The translations under genes and the position numbers were made by a program. 64,000 nt of DNA, taken from NCBI GenBank assembly GCA_964565945.1, contig CAZMGY010000012.1, positions 1 through 64,000 of the forward strand, read 5' to 3'. Below are positions 29,046-38,030 of this stretch, in pieces. The notes below the pieces were generated by a model. It was not told the DNA's origin and made no database searches. It saw only the letters and a list, made by a program, of their open reading frames with translations. The stretch is from CAZMGY01 sp964565945 [NCBI: uncultured bacterium]. GTDB lineage: Bacteria; GCA-001730085. Position 1 is the stretch's first letter. Each line of letters opens with the position of its first letter.

Positions 29046-30006
29046 TTCTTGGTGGCTGCTTTTGTGGGTAGTTATCCCCCTATGGATTTTCTGGTGGCGT
29101 CGCCAACAGCCAGCCACGATGATGTATAGTTATCTGCCTTTATGGGGTAGCCGTGCTTGTTCTGTGCGTGATTGGGTACCGTTTGTTCTTCGTTGTTTGA
29201 CCTGGTTTGTTTTGGTGCTGGCAATGGCACGTCCGCAAAAGGTGACCCATGTTCACGAAGCTTTAACGCGAGGTATCGATATTATGTTGGTTTTGGATAC
29301 GTCCACCAGTATGAGAGGTTTAGACTTTAAGCCCCAAAATCGTTTGCAAGCGGCTCAAGATGTGATTCGTGATTTTGTGGAAAAACGTCCTTACGATCGC
29401 ATTGGAGCGGTTGTATTTGCGGCCTTAGCCTATACACAATGCCCTTTAACAACGGACCATGATGTTCTGGTGGACCTTATTGCAAACACAGATATTGGCC
29501 AAATCGACGATGGAACGGCCATTGGTTTAGCTGTGGCCACCGCAGTTAAACGTTTAAGAGGAAGTGATGCAGAAAGCCGGATTATTATTTTGTTGTCTGA
29601 TGGGGAAAACAATGCAGGAGGCATTGATCCCTTAACGGCGGCTGAACTTGCCAAAACTTTAGATGTGAAGATTTATAGCATTGGTGTAGGTAAACATGGT
29701 CGGGTGCTTTATCCTTATGTCGATAATTTTGGAAGGAAGCGCTACGCTTATCTAAGTGCTTCGTTTAACGAACAAGGACTCAAACAGTTAGCATCAATCA
29801 CTGGAGGTCAGTACTTTAGGGCCGAAAACAAAGAAGATTTATTGGATATTTACAATCACATTGATCAATTGGAAAAAACAGATATAAAAATCAATGAGTA
29901 TCGCCAATATGAAGAGTATTTCATGTACTTGATTTGGTTGGCGTTGGGCTTGTGGTTGATGGAATTGATGTGGCGTTATCTTTGGAGACGGGGTTATCCA
30001 GAGTAA
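29029..30006 (+). CDS. batA: BatA-like vWA membrane protein
   Basis: Bat vWA proteins sit in the inner membrane and present a metal-ion-dependent adhesion site. The ATG at 29029 is chosen because GAGGG lies at 29016-29020; two earlier in-frame starts overlap the upstream gene. The 325 residues have two N-terminal membrane segments (about 6-22 and 44-64), the adhesion site LVLDTSTSMRG (about 87-97), the matching Thr in CPLTTDHDVL and Asp in LLSDGENNAGG (about 186-196), and a C-terminal membrane segment (about 298-318). This is the standard BatA architecture. Confidence 0.9.
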   Translation: MPTLANSWWLLLWVVIPLWIFWWRRQQPATMMYSYLPLWGSRACSVRDWVPFVLRCLTWFVLVLAMARPQKVTHVHEALTRGIDIMLVLDTSTSMRGLDFKPQNRLQAAQDVIRDFVEKRPYDRIGAVVFAALAYTQCPLTTDHDVLVDLIANTDIGQIDDGTAIGLAVATAVKRLRGSDAESRIIILLSDGENNAGGIDPLTAAELAKTLDVKIYSIGVGKHGRVLYPYVDNFGRKRYAYLSASFNEQGLKQLASITGGQYFRAENKEDLLDIYNHIDQLEKTDIKINEYRQYEEYFMYLIWLALGLWLMELMWRYLWRRGYPE

Positions 30007-30031
30007 GGTTTAAACAAGAAGGGGGCGTGTT

Positions 30032-31048
30032 TTGCGTTTTGCAGAACCTTGGTTATGGTTGGGCGTGCTTGCCTGTATTGTTTTAGGGGCGTGTTTGTTG
30101 GTATGGATCTACGTGATCCGTCGCAAAACCCTTCGTTCCTGGGGGGAACATGTTTTTATAGTGCCTTTGTTGGCACATGTGAGTGAAGCGTTCTATTGGC
30201 TTAAGCTTGCTTTGCTTATTGTGGCGGGATCTTTGATGTTGGTTGCCTTAACCCGTCCTCAATGGGGTGAGCGTTCCGTTGAAGCGAAGCGAGAAGGTGT
30301 GGATATTATTGTGGCGATTGACACCTCATTAAGTATGTTGGCTCAAGATGTCAAGCCCAATCGCTTGAGCAAAGCGAAGCGAGAAGTTAGTTTTCTTATT
30401 GAGAATGTTCAAGGAGATCGTTTGGGATTGGTGGCCTTTGCGGGTCAAGCCTTTATTCAAGTTCCACTGAGCACCGATCGCGCTGTGACTAAAATGATGC
30501 TGTCTTTGATCGATGTGAACACGATTGCCAGTCAAGGAACCTGTTTGGCCGAAGCGATTTTTGTTAGTCGTAAGGCTTTTGATCAAGGAGAAACTAAATA
30601 CAAAACTTTGATTTTAATCACAGATGGTGAGGATCATGAAGGGGAGGCGTTGCAGCAAGCTGAACTGGCTGCCAAAGAGGGGATTCGTATTTACACAGTT
30701 GGTTTGGGTCATAAAGAAGGCGCGCCGATTCCTTTGTTGGACGATCGAGGTCAAGTGACGGGTTATAAGAAAGATGCTCAAGGGAAGGTGGTGATGTCAC
30801 GCGTGGCAGACAAAAGTCTTAAACAAATAGCTAAAATTACTCAAGGTGCTTATATTCATGGTTTGCAAGGTGGTTGGAACTTAAAGGGAATTTATGACAT
30901 GATTTCTAGCCTAGAAAAAAAGGGAATAGAAAGTAAGCTTGTGATTATGTACGAAGATCGCTATCAATTTATTTTGGGCTTGGTTTTATGGATTCTTTTA
31001 TTGGAGAGCTGTTTTACTGTTCGCCGCCAGAGAGGAGGGTTTTCATGA
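30032..31048 (+). CDS. batB: BatB-like vWA membrane protein
   Basis: This is the second vWA protein of the operon, 338 residues. Two N-terminal membrane helices (about 8-28 and 52-74) precede the metal site IIVAIDTSLSMLAQDVKPNR (about 92-111), with VPLSTDRA as the Thr segment and LITDGEDHEGEAL as the Asp segment. A last helix lies at about 312-330. The DVKPNRLSKAKREV stretch is characteristic of the BatA/B pair. The TTG start has AAGGGGG upstream. It overlaps batC by four bases. Confidence 0.9.
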   Translation: MRFAEPWLWLGVLACIVLGACLLVWIYVIRRKTLRSWGEHVFIVPLLAHVSEAFYWLKLALLIVAGSLMLVALTRPQWGERSVEAKREGVDIIVAIDTSLSMLAQDVKPNRLSKAKREVSFLIENVQGDRLGLVAFAGQAFIQVPLSTDRAVTKMMLSLIDVNTIASQGTCLAEAIFVSRKAFDQGETKYKTLILITDGEDHEGEALQQAELAAKEGIRIYTVGLGHKEGAPIPLLDDRGQVTGYKKDAQGKVVMSRVADKSLKQIAKITQGAYIHGLQGGWNLKGIYDMISSLEKKGIESKLVIMYEDRYQFILGLVLWILLLESCFTVRRQRGGFS

Positions 31049-32292
31049 GGACCTTAATGATGCTATCCATAAGTTTATTTCTGCTTTTGCCGTTGCTGGG
31101 GTTTCGTTGGCCTTGGGATCAAAGGGAAGAGAAAGCGTATGAACAAGCTCAAGCTGGGCAACATACTCAAGCTGAACAGATGTACGAGAATCTACTTAAA
31201 GAGGAACCTGACCAAGATAGGTATGTATTTAACGTGGCTCTTATGAACTATTTTAAGGAAGATTATGAGGCTTCTATTAAAACATTAGGTGCTGTGAATA
31301 ATTTTTCCTTGTTGGCCAAGGCGGCCTTATTAGAAGGAAATGCCCAGTATCGTCAGGGAGATTTGCTTAAAGCACAGAAGGCTTATCGTAAGGCTTTAGG
31401 TTTTGATCCCGAGCTATTGCTGGCCAAATATAATTTGGAAGTGATTGAAAAATTACAAAAACAAGAAGCCCTTTCTCAGGATAAGTCGCCAGAGAGCGAA
31501 GAATATTGCAATCAAAATCAGAAGCAAGACTCTCAAAGTGAATCTGCTGGTGAAGAAAGTGAGCAAGAAGCCCTTTCTGAGGATAAGTCGCCAGAGAGCA
31601 AAGAATATTGCAATCAAGATCAGAAGCAGGAGTCTCAAAGTGAATCTGGTGGTGAAGAAAGTGAGCAAAAAGCCCTTTCTCAGGATAAGTCGCCAGAGAG
31701 CGAAGAATATCGAAATCAAGATCAGAAGCAAGAGTCTCAAAGTGAATCTGGTGGTGAAGAAAGTGAGCAAGAAGCCCTTTCTCAGGATAAATCACCAGAG
31801 AGCGAAGAATATCGAAATCAAGATCAGAAGCAAGAGTCTCAAAGTAAATTTGCTGCTGAAGAAAGTGAGCAAGAAGACAGTCAAAATCAGGCTTCGCTGG
31901 ATTCAGAAGGTGCTCAAAGTGGTTCGGGGGGTCAAAAAAGTGAATCGTCGGAGGAAGAGTCCCAAAATTCCGAAGATTCTCAGGGCGGTTCGGCTAGTCA
32001 GGACGGGCAACCAGAAGAAAACCTGTCGTCAGAGTCAGAAAGTGCTAAAAGCGACTCTGGTAGTGAAGAGGGTGATCCTGCACAGAAACCTGCGGGGAAT
32101 CAGGAGGGTCAAGGATCCCAAACGTCTTCGGAGGGACAAGGTTATGGGGCTTTGGATCAACAGGATTTATCTGAGCGGGAGGCGATTGCTTTTTTAAATC
32201 AATTGGTCGAAGATAGTCAGTTGCAGCAAAAAGTACACCTTAAGCAGCAGGGCAAACAGCAACGAGGAATGAAAAGAACCAAGGATTGGTGA
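31045..32292 (+). CDS. batC: BatC-like TPR protein with acidic 34-residue tandem repeats
   Basis: The ATG at 31045 overlaps the batB stop (ATGA) and gives 415 residues; the longer upstream frame lies inside batB. It has a signal or anchor segment (about 1-22), TPR-like helices (about 28-138, with DRYVFNVALMNYF and LLAKAALLEGNAQYRQGDLLKAQKAYRKAL), and then a long Glu/Gln/Ser-rich tail. In the tail four copies of a 34-residue unit stand in tandem at 31465-31872, followed by a further acidic Ser/Gly region to about residue 370. BatC proteins in other bacteria have TPRs and a low-complexity tail, but this repeat array is unusually regular. The tail ends in a short basic helix. Confidence 0.85.
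   Translation: MRTLMMLSISLFLLLPLLGFRWPWDQREEKAYEQAQAGQHTQAEQMYENLLKEEPDQDRYVFNVALMNYFKEDYEASIKTLGAVNNFSLLAKAALLEGNAQYRQGDLLKAQKAYRKALGFDPELLLAKYNLEVIEKLQKQEALSQDKSPESEEYCNQNQKQDSQSESAGEESEQEALSEDKSPESKEYCNQDQKQESQSESGGEESEQKALSQDKSPESEEYRNQDQKQESQSESGGEESEQEALSQDKSPESEEYRNQDQKQESQSKFAAEESEQEDSQNQASLDSEGAQSGSGGQKSESSEEESQNSEDSQGGSASQDGQPEENLSSESESAKSDSGSEEGDPAQKPAGNQEGQGSQTSSEGQGYGALDQQDLSEREAIAFLNQLVEDSQLQQKVHLKQQGKQQRGMKRTKDW
31465..31872 (+). repeat. four tandem 102-base coding repeats
   Basis: Units start at 31465, 31567, 31669 and 31771 and are nearly identical at DNA and protein level. Each codes for 34 residues of the form ALSQDKSPESEEY-(C/R)NQ...KQESQSES...EESEQ. The unit length is a multiple of three, so gain or loss of copies keeps frame. 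The copies differ at few bases, suggesting recent duplication. They lie within batC. Confidence 0.95.
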
Positions 32293-32326
32293 GTTCATAG
32301 TATAATGTAACAGATTTTTTTGAAGA

Positions 32327-34201
32327 ATGAAAGGGTTAAAGGTGGATCTTGTGAAATGCTGGGTCATTTTTATGACACTTTTTTGGGGTGTTGCACAGCT
32401 TTGGGCTGATGTAGCTATCAATTCCACATTGGATAAAGATGTGCTTTATATGGATCAAACTTTGCTGTATTCGGTTATTATTGTGACTGAGGGGGAGCAA
32501 ATTGATCAGCCGATCATACCAATATTCAAAGGGTTTTCTTCGTGTCGTATTGTGGACACGAGTCATGTTTCAATTATAAATGGCGTTAAAACACATCGTT
32601 ATGATATTGTTTATCGTTTAACCCCCGAAGTGCCCGGTGTGTACCCTATTTCTCCGACAGTTGTGATTGTCGAGGGAGAAAGGTATTTGTCTCCGCGTCT
32701 TTCAATTGAGGTTAAGGAAGGCTATAATCCTAATCCTCAAACATCGGTTCCAGGGACATCGAAGCGTTTGCTTCCCGATCGCAAAGGAGATTTTGACCAT
32801 TACGAACGCAAGGTGGACTTGGCTTTTATTGAGCTGGATGTTGATAAAACCGAATGCTACATCAATGAACAAATCACAATGATCTTTCGTTTTTATCGTC
32901 GTGTTCCTATTTTGGGGAATGTTGATTACGATTCTCCTAAATTGGAGGGGTTTTGGAAGGAAGATATCATTCCTCACAAAATGACTTACGAAGATAGGGA
33001 AGGTTTTCGTTACCATGTGACTCATATTCGTGCGGCGCTATTTCCTGTTCGAACGGGCAACTTAGAGATTGGTCCAGCGGTTTTGCGGTGCCGTTTAGCC
33101 GACCATTCGCGCCATGAGCGTCGTCGCTTAGATCTAGATAACTTTTTTGATAGCTTGCGCCGTTTCCATCAAGGGCAAGATGTGCGTTTAAGCACGAAGC
33201 CGATTAAGATCAATGTGAAGCTGTTGCCCGAAGAGGGTCAACCGAAAGATTTCTCTGGAGCTGTGGGAGCCTTTAGAATTAAAGCTCATTTGGATAATAC
33301 GGATATTGCTATCGGGGATGCGGTTAATTTAAAAGTTGGAGTTGGCGGAAAAGGTTGGATTAAGGGGATTCCTATGCCCGAGCTGCCCCAGATGAATGGC
33401 TTACAGACTTATGCCACCGAGCCTAAATTTAAAAGTCTAAAAAAGCTGGATTTGTCGGTTGTTAGCCGTAACGACTACGAGATTACTATTGTTCCTCAAG
33501 AGGAAGGTGAATGGACGGTGCCGCCCTTAAGCTTTACCTTTTTTAATCCGAAAAAAGAACAATATGTAACGGTCAAAACAAAACCTCTAACACTTCAGAT
33601 TAAGCCTTCGGCAAATCCCGTGGTAAGTCAGGCTGTGATTGATTACAGTCAAGAAAGCGAAGATAATGTGAGAGGTATACCTTTGGTGCAGCAAGATTCC
33701 TTGCGTTATTTGCAAACCAATTTAGGGGTGTCCGCACGACCGTGGGCTTTGCTTAATCTTTGGTTTTGTTTAGGAATGACTCTTTTAGGGCCGTTGCTGT
33801 ATGTTTTCGTGCCTTGGTTGAAACAGCGTTCGCACTTGAAGGCAGGACAGTATTTGCAAAAGCAGTCCTGTAGCGTACTTAAACAGGTGAAGAAGTCTTT
33901 GAAAAATCTTTCTAAACAGACCGAAAATACCGAAGCGTATTATGCTGGGTTAAACGGGGTGGTGAGAAAGTACTTATCAGCTCGTTTGAGTTGTGCGGAA
34001 CAAGGTTTGACGGGTGCAGATGCGAAACGTTTACTCCAAGAACGTCAGGTGAGTCAGGAGCTGATCCAAGAGCTTGTAGATGTGATGAATCAGGCTGATC
34101 ATGCACGTTTTGGAGGGGCTAACTTGATCGAAACAATGCAATGCGACTTGCTTAAAGTGGAACAAATTTTAAACAGAATAGAAAAGGTATTAAAGTCATG
34201 A
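32327..34201 (+). CDS. batD: BatD-like oxygen-tolerance/envelope protein
   Basis: BatD proteins are secreted, membrane-anchored beta-domain proteins encoded with MoxR/vWA genes. The 624 residues have a signal peptide (about 8-28, FMTLFWGVAQLWA), several Ig-like beta segments (DVLYMDQTLLYSVIIV, YRLTPEVPGVYPISPTVV, ECYINEQITMIFRFYRR, VPQEEGEWTVPPLSFTFFN), and a membrane helix at about 483-505. A cytoplasmic helical tail follows (residues 520-624, EAYYAGLNGVVRKYLSARL). The tail resembles that of the earlier BatD/DUF4381-like gene. The start is the ATG at 32327; a GTG at 32342 is possible. It overlaps batE by four bases. Confidence 0.9.
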   Translation: MKGLKVDLVKCWVIFMTLFWGVAQLWADVAINSTLDKDVLYMDQTLLYSVIIVTEGEQIDQPIIPIFKGFSSCRIVDTSHVSIINGVKTHRYDIVYRLTPEVPGVYPISPTVVIVEGERYLSPRLSIEVKEGYNPNPQTSVPGTSKRLLPDRKGDFDHYERKVDLAFIELDVDKTECYINEQITMIFRFYRRVPILGNVDYDSPKLEGFWKEDIIPHKMTYEDREGFRYHVTHIRAALFPVRTGNLEIGPAVLRCRLADHSRHERRRLDLDNFFDSLRRFHQGQDVRLSTKPIKINVKLLPEEGQPKDFSGAVGAFRIKAHLDNTDIAIGDAVNLKVGVGGKGWIKGIPMPELPQMNGLQTYATEPKFKSLKKLDLSVVSRNDYEITIVPQEEGEWTVPPLSFTFFNPKKEQYVTVKTKPLTLQIKPSANPVVSQAVIDYSQESEDNVRGIPLVQQDSLRYLQTNLGVSARPWALLNLWFCLGMTLLGPLLYVFVPWLKQRSHLKAGQYLQKQSCSVLKQVKKSLKNLSKQTENTEAYYAGLNGVVRKYLSARLSCAEQGLTGADAKRLLQERQVSQELIQELVDVMNQADHARFGGANLIETMQCDLLKVEQILNRIEKVLKS

Positions 34202-34974
34202 AACGATGGGGATTTTTGGGGCTTTGGTTTTTGTGCATGATTGGCTGGGGTTGGAGTGCCGAAGAGGATTATCAAAGTTACTTTGAGCAGGGGGAGTCTT
34301 TTTATCAAAACAATCAGTTTGATAAGGCCGTTGAACAGTACACCATTCTCTTGGATAAGGGCTACGAAAATGTCGCTGTTTGGTATAACTTAGGGACATC
34401 TTATGTGGCTCAAAACCATTATGGGTGGGCCATTTGGGCTTTTGAAAAAGCACGTTTGTACAATCGTTCCGATCAACATGTTGTGGACAATTTGAACTAT
34501 GCTTTGGACAAAGTTGGCTTAGAAAGACGTGTACAAATAGGGCCAGTTGAAGAGATGCTTTGGGGAGCTGTTTATGCATTGCCTTGGAGTTATTGGGCAC
34601 TTATGGTTATTGGGGGTTATTTACTTTTCTGGTTGACTGCTTTGGCTCGAAAGTTGAATTGGCGCTTATTGAAAAGTTATGGATTAAGCTTTGTGAGCGT
34701 TTTTTTGTGTCTGTTTGCTACTATTAATGTGTCTTTACAATGCTATTATTTTTATACCCCAAAAAAAGGTGTTGTTGTGGCGCCCAAGAAAGTTCTTAGA
34801 GGAGGGCCATCTGAGGGTTTTTCTTCAGTGGGGGTCATTCCAGAAGGGGCACTGTGTCAGATTGTGCAAAACGAGGGGTCGTGGTTCGAAGTGGAAGCTG
34901 CTGGAGGAGAACAGGGTTGGCTTCTTAGCGTTGAGGGCTTTAAAGTTTTGTCGAATGAAAGGGTGATTATGTGA
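34198..34974 (+). CDS. batE: BatE-like TPR and SH3 membrane protein
   Basis: The 258 residues show a signal peptide (1-21), two TPRs at about 25-100 (YQSYFEQGESFYQNNQFDKAVEQY, NVAVWYNLGTSYVAQNHYGWAI), two membrane helices at about 133-152 and 162-185, and a C-terminal bacterial SH3-like domain (KGVVVAPKKVLRGGPSEGFSSVG, ending GGEQGWLLSVEGFKVL). This matches BatE. It overlaps both neighbours by four bases and so closes the Bat cluster directly into trkA. Confidence 0.88.
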   Translation: MKRWGFLGLWFLCMIGWGWSAEEDYQSYFEQGESFYQNNQFDKAVEQYTILLDKGYENVAVWYNLGTSYVAQNHYGWAIWAFEKARLYNRSDQHVVDNLNYALDKVGLERRVQIGPVEEMLWGAVYALPWSYWALMVIGGYLLFWLTALARKLNWRLLKSYGLSFVSVFLCLFATINVSLQCYYFYTPKKGVVVAPKKVLRGGPSEGFSSVGVIPEGALCQIVQNEGSWFEVEAAGGEQGWLLSVEGFKVLSNERVIM

Positions 34975-36332
34975 AAATTATTATTATGGGTGCTGGGTCG
35001 TTTGGTTTTTATATTGCCGAACGTCTTATCCAAGAAGAGCACAATATCGTTGTTATTGATAAGAAGACAGCTGTTTTGAAGAAATTCAATGAGAATTATG
35101 ATGTCTTAACTATTCAAGGAAACGGAGCTTCGGCCGATATTTTGCAAAGAGCAGACATTGAACACGCTGATATGTTGTTGGCTTTGAGTAACTCTGATGA
35201 AGCAAATATTGTGGCATGCACGATGGCCCGTTACTACGGCGTTCAGAAAAAAATTGCACGAATCACGAATAATGTTGAACTTTATTTTCCGATCAACTCC
35301 GAAGAATATTTGATGCGCATGGGAATAGATTTTATTGTTGATCCCGATTATTCCTGTGCGCAAGAGTTTTATAATTCGATTATTTCCACGGGCATCACCG
35401 AACAATTGAGTTTTGCTTGTGGAGATGTGAGTTTGGGTGGGTTTCGTGTTCCCAAAAATCATCCTTTTGCCAGAGTTAAGCTTAAGGATATGGAGGATAT
35501 CGAAGACCAGGAAATACGTTTTGTGGCTTTTTCCAAAGGGGGGCATGTTTGCATTCCGCGTGGTGAGGATTATTTCGAAGAAGGCGATGAGATTTTTTTC
35601 ATATGTGTGCGTGAAAAACTGTCGATCTTGATGAATTGGCTCAAAATTGCTTTGCATCTGCCCAAAAAAGTGGTGATTGTGGGAGGAAATGCGGTTGGCT
35701 TTCATTTGGCTCAAATGTTAGAAAGACAAAAAATTGAGGTCAAAATGATTGAGCCCGATGAGGCTCAGGCGTCTCAAATTTCAGATCATTTGTCGAAAAC
35801 AATTGTTTTTCATGGGGCACCAACTGATCCCGATTTGCTAGAGCAATTGAATTTGCCCGACGTTGATGCTTTTGTGACTGTGACAGATAATGACGAAAAC
35901 AATATCTTGTCCTGTGTCTTAACCAAACAAATGTTAGTGAAAAAAACTTATTGTTTAGTTAAAAAATCTGAATATATTGATTTACTTCCAACAATGATGA
36001 AGATTGATGGTGTGGTTAATGTTAAGCGAGTCGTGATTAATACCATTGTTCGTTTTTTACGCAAAAGCAGCGTTGCGTCTGCGGCCACCTTACGAGACAT
36101 TGACGCAGAAGTGATTGAAATCATTATTAATCAAGATTCTAAAGTTTTGAATAAAAAAATTTCGGATCTCGATTTTCCTTCGGGAGCGATCATCGGTGCG
36201 CTTATCCATAATGGCAAAGTCATGTTTGCTAAGGGGAGCCAGGTTATTTCTTTGCATGATCGTCTTGTGGTATTTTATTTGCCACACGTCCAAAAACGTA
36301 TCAATTCTATTTTTGGGAAAAAAGTTCTGTGA
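34971..36332 (+). CDS. trkA: Trk potassium uptake regulator TrkA
   Basis: TrkA is the cytoplasmic nucleotide-binding regulator of the TrkH potassium channel. The 453 residues contain two RCK repeats. The first Rossmann motif is IIMGAGSFGFYIAERL with VVIDKK (about 2-29), and the second is VVIVGGNAVGFHLAQML with MIEPDE (about 233-260). Each is followed by a TrkA-C domain. The GTG start overlaps the batE stop, suggesting the potassium genes are read with the Bat operon. trkH begins one base after its stop. Confidence 0.95.
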   Translation: MKIIIMGAGSFGFYIAERLIQEEHNIVVIDKKTAVLKKFNENYDVLTIQGNGASADILQRADIEHADMLLALSNSDEANIVACTMARYYGVQKKIARITNNVELYFPINSEEYLMRMGIDFIVDPDYSCAQEFYNSIISTGITEQLSFACGDVSLGGFRVPKNHPFARVKLKDMEDIEDQEIRFVAFSKGGHVCIPRGEDYFEEGDEIFFICVREKLSILMNWLKIALHLPKKVVIVGGNAVGFHLAQMLERQKIEVKMIEPDEAQASQISDHLSKTIVFHGAPTDPDLLEQLNLPDVDAFVTVTDNDENNILSCVLTKQMLVKKTYCLVKKSEYIDLLPTMMKIDGVVNVKRVVINTIVRFLRKSSVASAATLRDIDAEVIEIIINQDSKVLNKKISDLDFPSGAIIGALIHNGKVMFAKGSQVISLHDRLVVFYLPHVQKRINSIFGKKVL

Positions 36333-36333
36333 T

Positions 36334-37776
36334 ATGAGAATGAATCATATTGCTCATATTTTAGGTATTGTGACCATTTTTATGGCACTGGCTATGATTC
36401 CAGCAGGTGTTTTGGCTTGGTTTGATCAGGAAGCTTCATGCTATCTGTGGGGAGGCTATACCGTTATTTTGCTTGTGCTGGGATTGGTGGTCAATCGGGT
36501 GTTCAAGATGCAAAAGGAGCTGAGTTATCGCGAAGGTTTTGCGGTTGTTAGTTTTAGCTGGTTGATTTTAGGTCTATGGGGGGCTGTTCCTTACCTTTTT
36601 ACGGGGGTGTTTGATCAGTTCATACCTGCTTTTTTTGAGTCGGCCTCGGGGTTTACCACAACTGGAGCCACAGCTATTACCGATATTGAAATTTTGCCTC
36701 GCAGTATTTTGCTCTGGAGGAGTCTGACACACTGGTTTGGGGGTATGGGGGTGATTGTTTTGTCGGTGTCTATCTTGCCATTGTTGGGTGTGGGAGGGAT
36801 GCAGCTGTTTCGCGCCGAAACTCCTGGTCCTGTCACCGATAAATTGACTCCGAGGATTGCTTCGACAGCTAAAATTTTGTGGAGAATATACCTTTTATTC
36901 ACGGTGGTGCAAATGGGGCTTTTGTATTGGTGCGGAATGTCGTGGTTTGATTCGATTTGTCATACGTTTAGTACCTTGGCTACTGGTGGCTTTTCGACCA
37001 GAAATGCCAGTTTGATCGCTTACCAAAGCCCTGCCATCGAGGGTGTGACAACCGTGTTTATGATTTTGGCTGGCATTAACTTTTCGTTGCATTATCGGAT
37101 GTTGCGTGGGGATTGGAGAGCCTATGGCAAAAATAGCGAATTAAAGTTTTATTTAACGATTTTATTAATTTCATTTTTGGCCATTACCTGGAATACCTAT
37201 GGATCCATTTACGATAATTTGTGGGAAACGATTCGTTTTGTTGGCTTTCAGATTGTATCTCTATCGACAACAACGGGTTTTGTGACTGCTGACTTTAACC
37301 TTTGGCCTAGTTTTTCCCAAGTGATTTTGGTGGGCTTGATGATTATGGGGGCTTGTGCTGGTTCAACTGGGGGTGGGACCAAGGTTATTCGTGTGTTACT
37401 CGTTATGAAATATGGAGTTAGAGAGTTGCGCCGTCTGTTGCATCCTCGCGCGGTGTTTCAACTTAAATTGCGTGGTCAGACGGTTCCGAAAGAGACCGTG
37501 CAAGGGGTTTTGGGGTTATTTGTTTTTTCTGTGTTTCTCCTGATGGGAGCCACCGTCGTGATGGCTTTTTTTGGTCTGGACATTGTTACAGCGACCACAT
37601 CGGTGATTGCTTGCTTGTGGAATATTGGTCCAGGTTTGGCCAAGGTGGGGGCTGTTGAAAATTATGCCCATATTCCCAATTTGGGTAAACTATTTTTGTC
37701 GGGTTGTATGATTATGGGACGTCTCGAAGTGTTCACCGTGATCATTTTGCTCTCGCCTGAGTTTTGGCGAAGATAG
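36334..37776 (+). CDS. trkH: Trk potassium uptake channel subunit TrkH
   Basis: TrkH is the integral membrane pore for K+ uptake. The start at 36334 gives 480 residues, the normal size; the longer upstream frame lies inside trkA. The four pore-loop filters are visible as ASGFTTTGAT (about 107), ATGGFSTRNAS (about 217), STTTGFVTADF (about 312) and the last near IACLWNIGPGLA (about 425). LTHWFGGMGVIVLSVSILPLLGVGG and GACAGSTGGGTKVIR are strongly family-specific. No ribosome binding site is clear, so it may be coupled to trkA. Confidence 0.96.
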   Translation: MRMNHIAHILGIVTIFMALAMIPAGVLAWFDQEASCYLWGGYTVILLVLGLVVNRVFKMQKELSYREGFAVVSFSWLILGLWGAVPYLFTGVFDQFIPAFFESASGFTTTGATAITDIEILPRSILLWRSLTHWFGGMGVIVLSVSILPLLGVGGMQLFRAETPGPVTDKLTPRIASTAKILWRIYLLFTVVQMGLLYWCGMSWFDSICHTFSTLATGGFSTRNASLIAYQSPAIEGVTTVFMILAGINFSLHYRMLRGDWRAYGKNSELKFYLTILLISFLAITWNTYGSIYDNLWETIRFVGFQIVSLSTTTGFVTADFNLWPSFSQVILVGLMIMGACAGSTGGGTKVIRVLLVMKYGVRELRRLLHPRAVFQLKLRGQTVPKETVQGVLGLFVFSVFLLMGATVVMAFFGLDIVTATTSVIACLWNIGPGLAKVGAVENYAHIPNLGKLFLSGCMIMGRLEVFTVIILLSPEFWRR

Positions 37777-37812
37777 CAGCTTTAATTAAAGGTTAACAAA
37801 TAGATTTGAATC

Positions 37813-37842
37813 TTGACTTTTTTGGAGGACTTGAGCTATAAT
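37813..37842 (+). promoter_or_regulatory. sigma70-type promoter of the giant gene
   Basis: TTGACT (37813-37818) and a perfect TATAAT (37837-37842) are 18 bases apart. The start would be near 37849, leaving a leader of about 59 bases with TAGGAGC seven bases before the ATG. The giant gene is therefore likely transcribed on its own. Confidence 0.8.
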
Positions 37843-37907
37843 GTACGTTAAGCAGTAGTATTTTTGCAAGATAATCAATATTGGCGGTAACTGTAGGAGC
37901 AGATCAT

Positions 37908-38030
37908 ATGCAAAAAGTTCAAGATAAATCACGAATCCTGGCACAGTCGCGATTATCTTCCTTCATGAAGGTAATGTCATTGTTAGTTGTTGAGTTTTTT
38001 ATAGCAACGTCAATGGATTTGGCTTACGCA
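37908..38030 (+). other. signal peptide of the giant protein
   Basis: Residues 1-21 are polar and basic, residues 22-36 hydrophobic (VMSLLVVEFFIATSM), and residues 39-41 read AYA before Gln, a good signal peptidase I site. A Glu inside the hydrophobic core is unusual. A second possible start at residue 20 would give a shorter signal peptide with the same cleavage point. Confidence 0.75.

Noticed and set aside
31465-31872. regular repeats considered as a CRISPR array
   Set aside because: The units are contiguous, lack unique spacers and code for a continuous acidic protein segment.
31445-32197. 250-residue Lys/Arg-rich frame on the + strand, and matching - strand frames with repeats
   Set aside because: These are out-of-frame readings of the 102-base repeats in batC. 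The repeat length keeps all frames open. Only the batC frame has a start, a signal segment and TPRs.
32301-32306. TATAAT before batD considered as an internal promoter
   Set aside because: No -35 box lies at a useful distance, and the gap between batC and batD is only 34 bases.
36196-36333. N-terminal extension of trkH inside trkA
   Set aside because: The extra 46 residues are an out-of-frame reading of trkA. The start at 36334 gives the normal TrkH length.
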